Shown one piece after another: positions 17,945 to 26,238 of a stretch of DNA of 64,000 nt. The notes beneath the pieces are model-generated. The model saw nothing but the letters and a program-made list of their open reading frames with translations. It had not been told where the DNA came from and did no database searches. This DNA is from Fen-1273 sp963837815. GTDB lineage: Bacteria; Bacteroidota; Ignavibacteria; UBA10030; UBA6906. Within the stretch, counting starts at the first letter, position 1, and every line of letters starts with the position of its first letter. Where the stretch lies: assembly GCA_963837815.1 (NCBI GenBank), contig CAWIOS010000009.1, forward strand, positions 558,001-622,000, written 5' to 3'. The translations under genes and the position numbers were made by a program.

Positions 17945-18595
17945 TCACCTGCCGTTCAGCGTTTTTGCCACAGCCTCAGACCGCGAACTGACGTGAAGTT
18001 TTGCGTAGATGTTGTGAAGGTGGAACCGGACGGTGTGGACGCTTACGAAGAGCTTCCCGGCGATCGCCTTGTAGCTGTGCCCCTCCTTGAGCGCCTCGAG
18101 GACCTCTATTTCTCGTTCCGAGAGCGACGCGACGAGTTTGGAGGGCTTCGGCGGGCGGAAATAGCTCAGAACCCTCTGGGCCACCTCGCTCGACATCGGG
18201 GCTCCTCCGGCAAACGCGTCACGGATGGCGTCAAGGAGCTTTTCGGACGGCGTCTTTTTCAGAAGGTAGCCGACCGCCCCGGCGCGGAGCGACTGGAATA
18301 TCTTCTCGTCGTCGCTGTACACGGTGAGCATGAGGACCTGTATGTCGGGGAACCGTTCCTTGAGCGCCCCCACGCACTCTATCCCCGACTTGCCGGGCAT
18401 GCCGATGTCCATGAGAACCACGTCCGGGGGGTCGTTCTCGATGACCGAGAGGGCCTCATCGCACCGCGAATACGACCCCGAACAGAGAAACCCCTCCGAA
18501 TGCTCGATCATCCATTGAAGCCCGGTGCGGATCTCCGCGTCGTCGTCGATTATGGCGACGTGAATGATATTATCGCGATCGGGGCTGGTCTTCAT
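17945..18595 (-). CDS. NarL/LuxR-family response regulator
   Basis: A 216-residue response regulator. The receiver domain has the acidic pocket IIDDDAE (Asp17-19), phospho-acceptor Asp63 in VVLMDIGMPGKSG and the conserved Lys in VGYLLKKTP. The C-terminal LuxR-type DNA-binding domain runs from LSEREIEVLEALKEGHSYKA through VSVHTVRFHLHNIYAKL. The ATG at 18595 is preferred over an in-frame TTG three codons earlier. The histidine kinase gene ends 56 bp upstream on the same strand, so the two are a cognate pair; the repeated motif in the gap suggests a separate or autoregulated promoter. Confidence 0.93.
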   Translation of the reverse strand: MKTSPDRDNIIHVAIIDDDAEIRTGLQWMIEHSEGFLCSGSYSRCDEALSVIENDPPDVVLMDIGMPGKSGIECVGALKERFPDIQVLMLTVYSDDEKIFQSLRAGAVGYLLKKTPSEKLLDAIRDAFAGGAPMSSEVAQRVLSYFRPPKPSKLVASLSEREIEVLEALKEGHSYKAIAGKLFVSVHTVRFHLHNIYAKLHVSSRSEAVAKTLNGR

Positions 18596-18626
18596 ACGTC
18601 CCAATCTATCCTATTGCGTCAGGATT

Positions 18627-18644
18627 GCAACTGAACAAATGTAC
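18627..18644 (-). promoter_or_regulatory. 18-bp repeated upstream element, copy 2 (before response regulator)
   Basis: Identical 18-mer to 17913-17930, in the gap between the histidine kinase stop and the response regulator start, with the same orientation to the downstream gene. The minus strand again reads TACATTTG. Here the copy extends into an inverted repeat GAACA-N7-TGTTC (18633-18649), which could be a dimeric regulator site; the first copy has the left arm intact but GGTTT on the right. Confidence 0.55.
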
Positions 18645-18651
18645 TGTTCAT

Positions 18652-21600
18652 TCAGATGTTCGGGAGCAAGATGAAGAGCCTGGTGCCGCCCCCCGGGGTG
18701 GATTCGACGGCGAACGATCCCCCTGCCTTCACGGCGCGTGAGCGCATGTTCATCAGCCCGTTCCCGGCCGGCGCCTCTGAAGGGAGGAAGCCCTTTCCGT
18801 TGTCGCTCACCTCAAGCGTGATTTCCCTCCTCCCCGCGACGAGCCGGATTTGCGCGGCGCTGCATTCGGAATGCCTGACGATGTTCGTGACGGCCTCCTT
18901 GGCGACGAGGAGAAGCTCCCGCATGATCTCCGGGCTTATGGACGCCGTGTTCCGTTCGCCGGGTGTTTCAAACGAGAGCGCGATGTTCTTCGCTTCGCAG
19001 AGCTCGAACGCGTACACTTTCACCCGCTGCATGAGGCTCCCGGCCGTGTCGTGACGCGGATCGATCGACCACACGACGTCGCTCATGGCGTCGACGAGCT
19101 CCCTGGCGATATTCCCCACTTTTGTTATCGAGCCCGTGACGTCCCCGGGCCCGGTTGATCCGCCGCCGGTTCTCTGGAGATCTTCCGCCTGGTGCAGCGC
19201 GACGTCGGAGAGGACGGCGATTCGCGTGAGGCCCGACCCGATGTCGTCATGCAGATCGGAGGCGATCCTGGTGCGGAGCTTTTCGATTGCAAGAAGCTTC
19301 GTGAGCCGGAGCCTGTACGAGAGGTACGTCCCTACCCCGATGAGCGCTGCGATCGCCAGGAGGAACCACCATGTCATGTAAAAGGGGGGATCGATATGGA
19401 GGGGGAGAGCGATCCCGGCTTCATTCCAGATGCCGTCGTTGTTCGAGCCGATCACGCGGAAGACATAGTCGCCCCCGCTCAGGTGCGTGTAGCTGACGTA
19501 CCTCCGGGTCCCCGAGGCGATCCACTCCCTGTCGAACCCTTCCAGCTTGTACGCGTACCTGTTCTTCTCCGGTGCGGTGTAATTCAGCGCGGCGAACTCG
19601 AACGAAAAGAAATTGTCGCGGTACGAAAGCGTGATCGTTCCCCCGCCGGCCGCGTTTGCCGGTACCGCCCTGTTAAAGACCTGGAATCCCGTGATGACGA
19701 CGGGGGGCGGTTCAGGATTGTCCCTGAGGCTGTCAGGCTGAAATGCGTTGATCCCGTTGACGCCGCCGAAATAGAGCGTACCGTCCGCGCCCCTGCAGTA
19801 CGCCCCCTGGTTGAACTCGTCCGCCTGGAGTCCGTCGAGCGCGTCGTAGTTTCTGAACGTCCCGGCCGCGGGGGAAAACTTTGAGATTCCCTTGTTTGTG
19901 CTGAGCCAGAGGTTCCCTCTTCCGTCCGGGAGTATCCCGTACACGACGTTGTTGGGGAGCCCGTCGGCCTCCGTGTACGCTTTGAACGTTCCGGTCGACA
20001 TGTCAAACCTGTCAAGCCCGCCCCCCCATGTCCCGAACCAGAGTATCCCTTCTGTGTCTTCATACATGGACCAGACAGTGTTGTTGGAAAGGCTTCCGGG
20101 GTTAACGGGGTCGTGCATGTACCGGGTGAGCGAGTCCTGACGTCCGTTGTACATGTACAGGCCTTCCCCCCATGTCCCCATCCAGATGTTTCCCGAACGG
20201 TCTTCGTGTATCGCCCAGATGTCGTTCGCGGGGGCCGTATTCCCTGCCCCGGGCCGGAAGCGGGAGAATGTGCCTGACCGTCTTTCGAAATGGTCGGCTC
20301 CGCCCCCCGATGTGCCGATCCAGAGGTTTCCCTCTCTGTCCTCCATGAATGCCATAACGGCCCCGTCCGAGAGCGACAGGGGATTGTGAGCGTCATGCCT
20401 GTAGTGGACGAACTTCCCGCTCTTTCCGTCGAACCGGTCCAGGCCGGCGTCCCCGGTGCCGATCCAGATGTCGTGCCGGGAGTCTTCAAAGAGGGAGAGG
20501 ACTGCCTGGCTCTCGGGGCCGGAGGAGTTCAGCCTGTCGTGTGCATAGTGGATGAAGCCCTCCTGTCCCGGGAGCCGGCGGTTGAGCCCCCCGCCGAATG
20601 TTCCGACCCAGAGATCGCCCCGCGCGCTTTCGAGTATTGCGCGGACCACGTTGCTGCTCAGGCTTGCGGGTTCAGACGGGTCCCGGGCAAAGCGGGCGAA
20701 TTCGTGCGCAAGGGGGTCATAGCGGTTGATCCCTGCGTCCCCCGTCCCGATCCAGATCGCGCCGGTCCGGTCCCTGCACATGGAGAACACGCGGTTGCTC
20801 GAAAGCCCGTCGCGGTTGAATGCATCGGACGTGAAGTGCGAGAACACGCCGCGCGCGGGGTCGAGACGGTCGACCCCGGCGTCGAGCGTCCCTATCCAGA
20901 GACGTCCACGTCCGTCTTCGGTCATGCACCGGATTGCATCGCTCCCCGGGGTCCGTGCCCCGCCGGCACCGTGTGCGAGCCGGACGAATTTTCGTCTTTC
21001 CCTGTCAAACCTGTTCAGCCCGGAGTCGAACGTTCCCACCCACATCACCCCGGCCTCGTCTTCGCAAAGGGAGATGATCCTGTCGCCGCTCAGGCTTGCG
21101 GGATCATGCGCATCATGGACGAAGTGCGCAATCGCGGCGCCACCGGAATCGATGAGATCGAGCCCTTCCCACGTCCCCACCCAGAGTACGCCACCCCTGC
21201 CGCGGTACAGGCAGCGGACGCGCCTGTTCGCGGGCTGCAGTTGCATGAACCTGTTGTGGCCCGGGTCATATTTCTGGAGGCCGCCTCCCCACGTGCCGAC
21301 GAGGATTTGTCCGTCCGCTCCGCGGCAGAGGGCGGTGACATTGTTGTTGCTCAGGCTGTTCGAGTCGCCGGGAACGTGTCTGAAATTCCTGAATTCTCCC
21401 CGTTCCGGATCGTACCTGCAGAGTCCGTTGTTGAGCGTCCCGATCCAGAGGCGGCCGTTCCCGTCCTCCGCCATCGTCCAGATATAGTTATCCGGGATGG
21501 AATTGGTGTCGGAGGGATTGTGCCGGAAGATTGTGAAGGAGTACCCGTCGAACCGGTTGAGTCCGTCCTGCGTCCCGAACCACATGAAACCCCGGCGGTC

Positions 21601-21738
21601 CTGGACGATCGTATTCACCGTTGCCTGCGAGAGCCCTTCGGAGAGTCTCCTGAAATGCACCTGTTCCTGCCGGGCATGCAGGAGGGGGGAAGGGAAGAGG
21701 ATGAAGCATGCGACAACGAGGCGGGATCGGGGACTCAT
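18652..21738 (-). CDS. propeller-type sensor histidine kinase (periplasmic sensor, HisKA_3)
   Basis: About 1028 residues when started at the ATG that gives the signal peptide MSPRSRLVVACFILFPSPLL; the frame is open for 17 more codons upstream. The periplasmic part has about fourteen two-component-regulator-propeller repeats (WIGTGDAGINRYDP, WVGTFGGGLNRRL and similar), forming beta-propellers, then a Y_Y_Y Ig-like domain (NRYAYKLEGFDREWIASGT). One membrane helix follows (TWWFLLAIAALIGVGTYLSY). The cytoplasmic kinase is of the HisKA_3 class (RIASDLHDDIGSGLTRIAVL, His acceptor) with a HATPase_c domain (ANGLMNMRSRAVKAGGSFAV region and VSDNGKGF). In Bacteroidota such sensors usually respond to polysaccharide fragments; ligand unknown here. 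Confidence 0.93.
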   Translation of the reverse strand: MSPRSRLVVACFILFPSPLLHARQEQVHFRRLSEGLSQATVNTIVQDRRGFMWFGTQDGLNRFDGYSFTIFRHNPSDTNSIPDNYIWTMAEDGNGRLWIGTLNNGLCRYDPERGEFRNFRHVPGDSNSLSNNNVTALCRGADGQILVGTWGGGLQKYDPGHNRFMQLQPANRRVRCLYRGRGGVLWVGTWEGLDLIDSGGAAIAHFVHDAHDPASLSGDRIISLCEDEAGVMWVGTFDSGLNRFDRERRKFVRLAHGAGGARTPGSDAIRCMTEDGRGRLWIGTLDAGVDRLDPARGVFSHFTSDAFNRDGLSSNRVFSMCRDRTGAIWIGTGDAGINRYDPLAHEFARFARDPSEPASLSSNVVRAILESARGDLWVGTFGGGLNRRLPGQEGFIHYAHDRLNSSGPESQAVLSLFEDSRHDIWIGTGDAGLDRFDGKSGKFVHYRHDAHNPLSLSDGAVMAFMEDREGNLWIGTSGGGADHFERRSGTFSRFRPGAGNTAPANDIWAIHEDRSGNIWMGTWGEGLYMYNGRQDSLTRYMHDPVNPGSLSNNTVWSMYEDTEGILWFGTWGGGLDRFDMSTGTFKAYTEADGLPNNVVYGILPDGRGNLWLSTNKGISKFSPAAGTFRNYDALDGLQADEFNQGAYCRGADGTLYFGGVNGINAFQPDSLRDNPEPPPVVITGFQVFNRAVPANAAGGGTITLSYRDNFFSFEFAALNYTAPEKNRYAYKLEGFDREWIASGTRRYVSYTHLSGGDYVFRVIGSNNDGIWNEAGIALPLHIDPPFYMTWWFLLAIAALIGVGTYLSYRLRLTKLLAIEKLRTRIASDLHDDIGSGLTRIAVLSDVALHQAEDLQRTGGGSTGPGDVTGSITKVGNIARELVDAMSDVVWSIDPRHDTAGSLMQRVKVYAFELCEAKNIALSFETPGERNTASISPEIMRELLLVAKEAVTNIVRHSECSAAQIRLVAGRREITLEVSDNGKGFLPSEAPAGNGLMNMRSRAVKAGGSFAVESTPGGGTRLFILLPNI

Positions 21739-21968
21739 AGTCGGGGTCGATCGTTGCGGGGAGTGCGCACCCCGGCGGGCGTCATCCATCCCGTCCGGTT
21801 CCCCTTCCCCCCAATCTATGAATGACGCTGCAGAAACTCAAACCCTGTTTGTGTGTGCCTTCGTTGTCCCTCTTTCAGGACTGCGCGGCATCCCGTTTGT
21901 GACATTCGATCTTCCTTTGCTTCCATAACCCCGGATTCCTATATTTGGCCAAATCCTTCGGAAAACCG

Positions 21969-23348
21969 ATGACGATCGTCGACCCGGCTCGCGAAAAAGC
22001 GCGCGTAGCTTTCACGTCCGTGCTTGCGGCCGTTTTCATAACGGCGCTCAAGCTTGTCGTGGGGCTTGAAACCAACAGTCTGGGCATCCTTTCGGAGGCT
22101 GCGCACTCCGGACTGGATATGCTTGCCGCGATACTTACGGTCGTCGCGGTCATGATAGCCGCACGCCCGCCGGACAAAGAGCATCCATACGGACACGGAA
22201 AGGTGGAAAACATCTCGGCGTTCGTCGAGACTCTCCTCCTCGTGGCAACGTGCGTATGGATCATCAAGGAAGCGGTGGAGCGGCTTGTGACAGGGTCGGC
22301 GCACGTTGAAGCCAACATGTGGGGTTTCGGCGTCATCGGGCTCTCCATCCTTGTCGATTTCAGCCGCTCGCGCGCGCTCGGCCGGGCCGCGAGGAAGCAC
22401 AGGAGCCAGGCGCTGGAGGCGGACGCGCTCCACTTCTCGAGCGACGTCTGGAGTTCGCTCGTGGTGCTGGCGGGGCTCCTCTTCGTCCGGCTCGGACAGC
22501 CCCTCGTCGACGCCGTCGCCGCCATCGTCGTCGCCGGGCTCGTTCTCATTGTAAGCTACAGGATGGGGAGGCGGACCGTGGAGGCCCTCATGGATCGCGT
22601 CCCGGACGGGCTCGAGGACGAGCTGAGGGGCGTGATGAGCGGGGTGCAGGGGGTCTCAGGGATCAGGGGGATCCGCCTGCGTCAGTCGGGCTCGACGATG
22701 TTCCTTGATACGACGGTCGCAATCCCGAGGACAATGCTCTTCCAGCAGGCGCATGAAGTGATGGACAACATCGAAAAAACGGTGCGTGCCCGGTATCCCG
22801 GCATGGACGTCATGGTTCACGGCGAGCCGTTCGAACGGAGCGATGAAACGATTGCCGAGCGGATCAGGATGATCATCCTCGACAGGGGTCTCGGGGCCCC
22901 GCACCACCTCGAGGTTCACCAGAAGGACAACAGGTACCACGTGGAGTTTGACATCGAATTCCTGCGGGGGAAGGACTTCGTCGAGGCGCACGACATGACG
23001 ACCGAGATCGAGCGGGAGATCCAGGAACGGGTCCCCGGCGTGGAGAAGGTGACGATTCACATGGAGGAGTACCACCCCGAGACGAGCGAAGTCGGGAAAG
23101 AGACGGGGCGGGAGGCGGATCTCCGGGCACGAGTCACGGAGTGCATCAGGTCGGAGACGCGCGTCCTGCGGTTCACGGACCTGGATCTCCTGAAGATCGG
23201 GGACCGGTACAATCTTTCGGTGACGTGCCGGTTCGACAGGGGAAGGACGCTCGGAGAGATACACGAGATCGTCTCCGACGTCGAGAAGCGGCTCTACGAC
23301 GGCGTCAGGGAGCTCCGGCGCGTGACAATACACGCGGAGCCCGCCTGA
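21969..23348 (+). CDS. cation diffusion facilitator metal transporter with extended C-terminus
   Basis: About 459 residues from the ATG at 21969 (an in-frame TTG at 21945 is possible). The six-helix CDF domain has the metal-site motifs HSGLDM in TM2 and HFSSDVWSS in TM5 (HxxxD pairs, the pattern of Zn/Fe/Mn transporters) and the cytoplasmic loop HPYGHGKVEN. A normal CDF is about 300 residues; here the usual dimerisation domain (from GLEDELRGVMSG) is followed by two further ferredoxin-like copies (IAERIRMIILDRGLGAPHHL and LRARVTECIRSETRVLRFTD). It exports divalent metal using the proton gradient. It is divergent from the sensor kinase with 230 bp between starts. Confidence 0.92.
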   Translation: MTIVDPAREKARVAFTSVLAAVFITALKLVVGLETNSLGILSEAAHSGLDMLAAILTVVAVMIAARPPDKEHPYGHGKVENISAFVETLLLVATCVWIIKEAVERLVTGSAHVEANMWGFGVIGLSILVDFSRSRALGRAARKHRSQALEADALHFSSDVWSSLVVLAGLLFVRLGQPLVDAVAAIVVAGLVLIVSYRMGRRTVEALMDRVPDGLEDELRGVMSGVQGVSGIRGIRLRQSGSTMFLDTTVAIPRTMLFQQAHEVMDNIEKTVRARYPGMDVMVHGEPFERSDETIAERIRMIILDRGLGAPHHLEVHQKDNRYHVEFDIEFLRGKDFVEAHDMTTEIEREIQERVPGVEKVTIHMEEYHPETSEVGKETGREADLRARVTECIRSETRVLRFTDLDLLKIGDRYNLSVTCRFDRGRTLGEIHEIVSDVEKRLYDGVRELRRVTIHAEPA

Positions 23349-23390
23349 CGCTTCCCTCCCCGGAGTACGCTGACCGGGCCCGAGCCTGAT

Positions 23391-23678
23391 TCACTTCTTG
23401 AACCGCGCGAGGGCGCTTTTAAATGCCGAGTTCATCTCCGTCCAGCTTTTTTCAAAACCGGCGCGCACGTCCTCCCACGCGTCGGGTCCGACGGCCTGAA
23501 TCTGCTTCAGTTTTGCCTGGGCGTCGTCGAGCTTCGAGTTCAACTCCTTGATCTGGCTCTGGAATTCCGTTCTGGCCTTTGTTCCCGCTTTTTCCGCTTT
23601 CGCGCTCAGCTCCGTGAGTTCCTTCTGCCAGTCGGTGATCTGCGACGAAAGATTGTTCATGAATGTTTTCTTGTCCAC
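23391..23678 (-). CDS. small coiled-coil protein
   Basis: A 95-residue highly charged helical protein, MDKKTFMNNLSSQITDWQKE onward, with heptad-like spacing through LTELSAKAEKAGTKARTEFQ and ELNSKLDDAQAKLKQIQAVG. No signal or membrane segment. It resembles short sll1863-type or apolipoprotein-like coiled-coil proteins seen next to stress and envelope genes; the function is unknown. Its 3' end faces the CDF gene 42 bp away. The minus-strand neighbour upstream is the Tyr-rich protein ending at 23763. Confidence 0.8.
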   Translation of the reverse strand: MDKKTFMNNLSSQITDWQKELTELSAKAEKAGTKARTEFQSQIKELNSKLDDAQAKLKQIQAVGPDAWEDVRAGFEKSWTEMNSAFKSALARFKK

Positions 23679-23762
23679 GGCATGCCTCCTCGTATGATGG
23701 CCGGATTGTGGGTTGTCTGTGGCCTTTCCTTTGAATGAACGGAGAGAGTGTGAGCGCGCCGT

Positions 23763-25814
23763 TCAGCGCCGGTTCCCCTCGTCTTGCCTATCCCTTTTTC
23801 TTTCCTGGCGCGGCTTCGGGTTCTTCCGGAGGTTCTTCCTCTCCGGATTCTTGTTGGCAGCATTCCCCTTCTGTCCTCCACCACCCTGCGGCCGCCCGAT
23901 TGCCTGTCTCCCGCGCGGCCCGGCGGCGGGTGCCGGCCCGGCAGTGGGCCTCGCCATGTCGACCGCCTGGCGCGGCCGGTCCCCTGCTGTCGGGCGGCTC
24001 ACTCCGGCTGACCACCGGTCGTACATCGAGGGGGTCCTCGCCGCGCCCGTGAACCGCGCCCCCTGTATGCCGGGCCCGCCGGCGCCCCGGTTTGGAGCCA
24101 TCGGCCTGTACACGGGACGATATCCTTCCCTGTACGCAGGGCCTGCGTATGCTCTGTACATCGGCCGGTAACCGACGGGGCCCCACCACCCCTCGCGCAC
24201 CCTCCCCCAGTTATTGTACGCAAACCATCCGTGGGGGCGCCACCATCCTGTCGAGAATCCGAGAGACCATCCCGTCCATGGATTGTACGACATCCCGAAC
24301 CCCCACGTCCACGGGCGTGGGTAGTAGTAGCGGCGATACCACGGGCGGTAATAATATCCCGTGCCGTATACGACGGACCCTCCGTACACGTAGGACCCGG
24401 TGTATCCCGGTGTATACCCGACATAGACGACATCGGGCGTGTAACTGTACACGCGGACGTACCGTGTATAGTATACGGGGTACCTGGGGGGAATCGTGTA
24501 GATGACGGGGGGAACCGCATCGCAGACCGCCCACGGACCGCCGGGTGTCGGTCCCACAAACCAGACACCCCTGTCGCAGTCGTAGAACCTTCCCCCCACG
24601 CGGATGACCGCCGTGGACGCATTGACCGCATACCCCATTTCGGTATTCTCGATCGGCTCAAATTGCGGCTCGCCGTCATACTGGACCTGGCTTGTGGCCT
24701 GTGATCGCTCAACGGCGGCGGTCTGGGGAATCTGTGCGGCGAGGACCGCCTCCTTCGCCGGGACTGTCCCGGCGACGCTCGCGAGAACGTCGTCCCGTTC
24801 CGATCCGGGGGGAATACTCGCAAAATCCGCCGGAAGCCGGTCCGATGAGACGTACGTCCACGGCCCGTTCAGCGTCCGCGCATCATACCACCTCCCGGAA
24901 ACAAGTATATAATAGTCCTGCGACGCGATGGAGAGGAAGAGCTTGCTTGGCGTGTTGGAGGCATACAGAAGACCGGTCCCTTTGATCGGCGAAAACTGGA
25001 CGGGCCCGTCCGTGGCGACAAGTTCGGCGGGCACCGTGCTCACGACGATCTCCGGAATTTTTCCGGTTCCGGGGGCGGCGGCGGGTGCCGTCTCTTCCCC
25101 CGCCTGCGTCTCGGTTTCTGATTTCGCAGCGAGATCGACCGCTTCACGCGGGGGATTCTCCGTCACGTTCCATGGTCCGGCGATCTCCCGCGCCCTGTAC
25201 CAGGTCTCTCCTCCTTTCAGGTAAAGATCGCCGCTCCCGGCTTCCTGCACGAGGAAAAACGGTGTGTTCGCGACACGCCGGAGGGATGTCCCCTCCGCAT
25301 CGATGAAGACCGGCTCACCGTCCAGGAGGACGAGAACGGCCGGATGGTCTTTCACGATGATCCGGGGGGGCGTGACCTCGATCTGGCCGGCGGTTTCCTT
25401 CTCCTTCTGAGATGCGTTGAGGTTGTCGCGGACCTCGTCCAGCGGGAACGTGATGCCGAGGGCCGGCATCTTTTCTTCAAGCGCAGATGTGATTGCGCCG
25501 GTCTCCTCGGACTTCCCCTCGGGGAATTTGATCGCGCTCACCTTGACGTCCATGAGCCGGACAGTCTTGCTCGGTCCGTCGGTGACGACCCGGCAGTCGA
25601 GCCAGACCGCCCCGAACACCGGTTCGGTTGCGCCGGTGGGTGTGACCGAGAGCGCGGCGCGTGCGCTCATGGAATTCTCTTTGTATGTATCGATCTGGGG
25701 CTGGTACATTGTGATCATCCCCTGCGGACCCTCGATCTGGCAGGGCCAGTCCGACGCCGGCGCGCTCAGCGCCGTGAAGGAGAGGAATGCGGCAGCGAGA
25801 ATTCTGGCGATCAT
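23763..25814 (-). CDS. large exported protein with Tyr-rich region (carbohydrate-binding V/XII-like)
   Basis: A 683-residue exported protein with a signal peptide (MIARILAAAFLSFTALSAPA). The first third has beta domains with repeated phrasing: FLVQEAGSGDLYLKGGETWY, RAREIAGPWNV; later DYYILVSGRWYDARTLNGPW and VIRVGGRFYDCDRGVWFVGP. These are successive copies of a 'value-W/Y-A..GPW' unit. Residues about 440-560 are extraordinarily rich in Tyr, Trp, Pro and Gly (VYYTRYVRVYSYTPDVVYVG and similar). The C-terminal 110 residues are basic and disordered (Arg, Pro, Gln, Asn). Similar proteins in Bacteroidota MAGs are labelled carbohydrate-binding family V/XII, but no enzymatic residue is apparent. Likely envelope-associated. 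Confidence 0.8.
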   Translation of the reverse strand: MIARILAAAFLSFTALSAPASDWPCQIEGPQGMITMYQPQIDTYKENSMSARAALSVTPTGATEPVFGAVWLDCRVVTDGPSKTVRLMDVKVSAIKFPEGKSEETGAITSALEEKMPALGITFPLDEVRDNLNASQKEKETAGQIEVTPPRIIVKDHPAVLVLLDGEPVFIDAEGTSLRRVANTPFFLVQEAGSGDLYLKGGETWYRAREIAGPWNVTENPPREAVDLAAKSETETQAGEETAPAAAPGTGKIPEIVVSTVPAELVATDGPVQFSPIKGTGLLYASNTPSKLFLSIASQDYYILVSGRWYDARTLNGPWTYVSSDRLPADFASIPPGSERDDVLASVAGTVPAKEAVLAAQIPQTAAVERSQATSQVQYDGEPQFEPIENTEMGYAVNASTAVIRVGGRFYDCDRGVWFVGPTPGGPWAVCDAVPPVIYTIPPRYPVYYTRYVRVYSYTPDVVYVGYTPGYTGSYVYGGSVVYGTGYYYRPWYRRYYYPRPWTWGFGMSYNPWTGWSLGFSTGWWRPHGWFAYNNWGRVREGWWGPVGYRPMYRAYAGPAYREGYRPVYRPMAPNRGAGGPGIQGARFTGAARTPSMYDRWSAGVSRPTAGDRPRQAVDMARPTAGPAPAAGPRGRQAIGRPQGGGGQKGNAANKNPERKNLRKNPKPRQERKRDRQDEGNRR

Positions 25815-26238
25815 GAAGTTTCTCCTTCAGTCAATGAATTGGTGTTGACGGACTTGACGCTCCTCGCCGCAAAGAGGAACAGGGTTCCGGCGAGCCCCGC
25901 GGCCGCCGGTTACGCTCCAGGATAAGCAAGGGATATGTCATGTGTATAGAACACGGCGATGACAGGAATAGCTCCCGGGTCGCCCATGATGGCGAGTGCG
26001 GTGAGGAACACCTTGAGCGATGACGTGTGAGCCTCATCCCCCCGCAGCCCGGCCGAAGTAACAGCATCTAAACTAACGAGTTGAGAGCCAAGACGCAAGA
26101 TCAGAGCATACTGACCGTGCGGACATCGGTTCCTCGATTGCTCTGGTGCTCCTCCGCTCCCTTGTTTCTCCACGGGGGGAAAAGTATCTTTACATACTTT
26201 CAGTAGTGTGCGGCCCACCATTGACAACGGGGCTCCCC
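25815..26238. other. 424-bp divergent intergenic region
   Basis: Lies between the divergently transcribed Tyr-rich protein and DUF2339 protein genes and must contain both promoters. Frames open here on the minus strand (25910-26248) lack signal, motif or consistent codon use. No RNA gene, terminator or convincing promoter could be assigned. Confidence 0.6.

Noticed and set aside
21738..21789. Longer N-terminus (17 extra residues) for the histidine kinase
   Set aside because: The extra residues are charged and would bury the signal peptide; the internal ATG gives a normal export signal.
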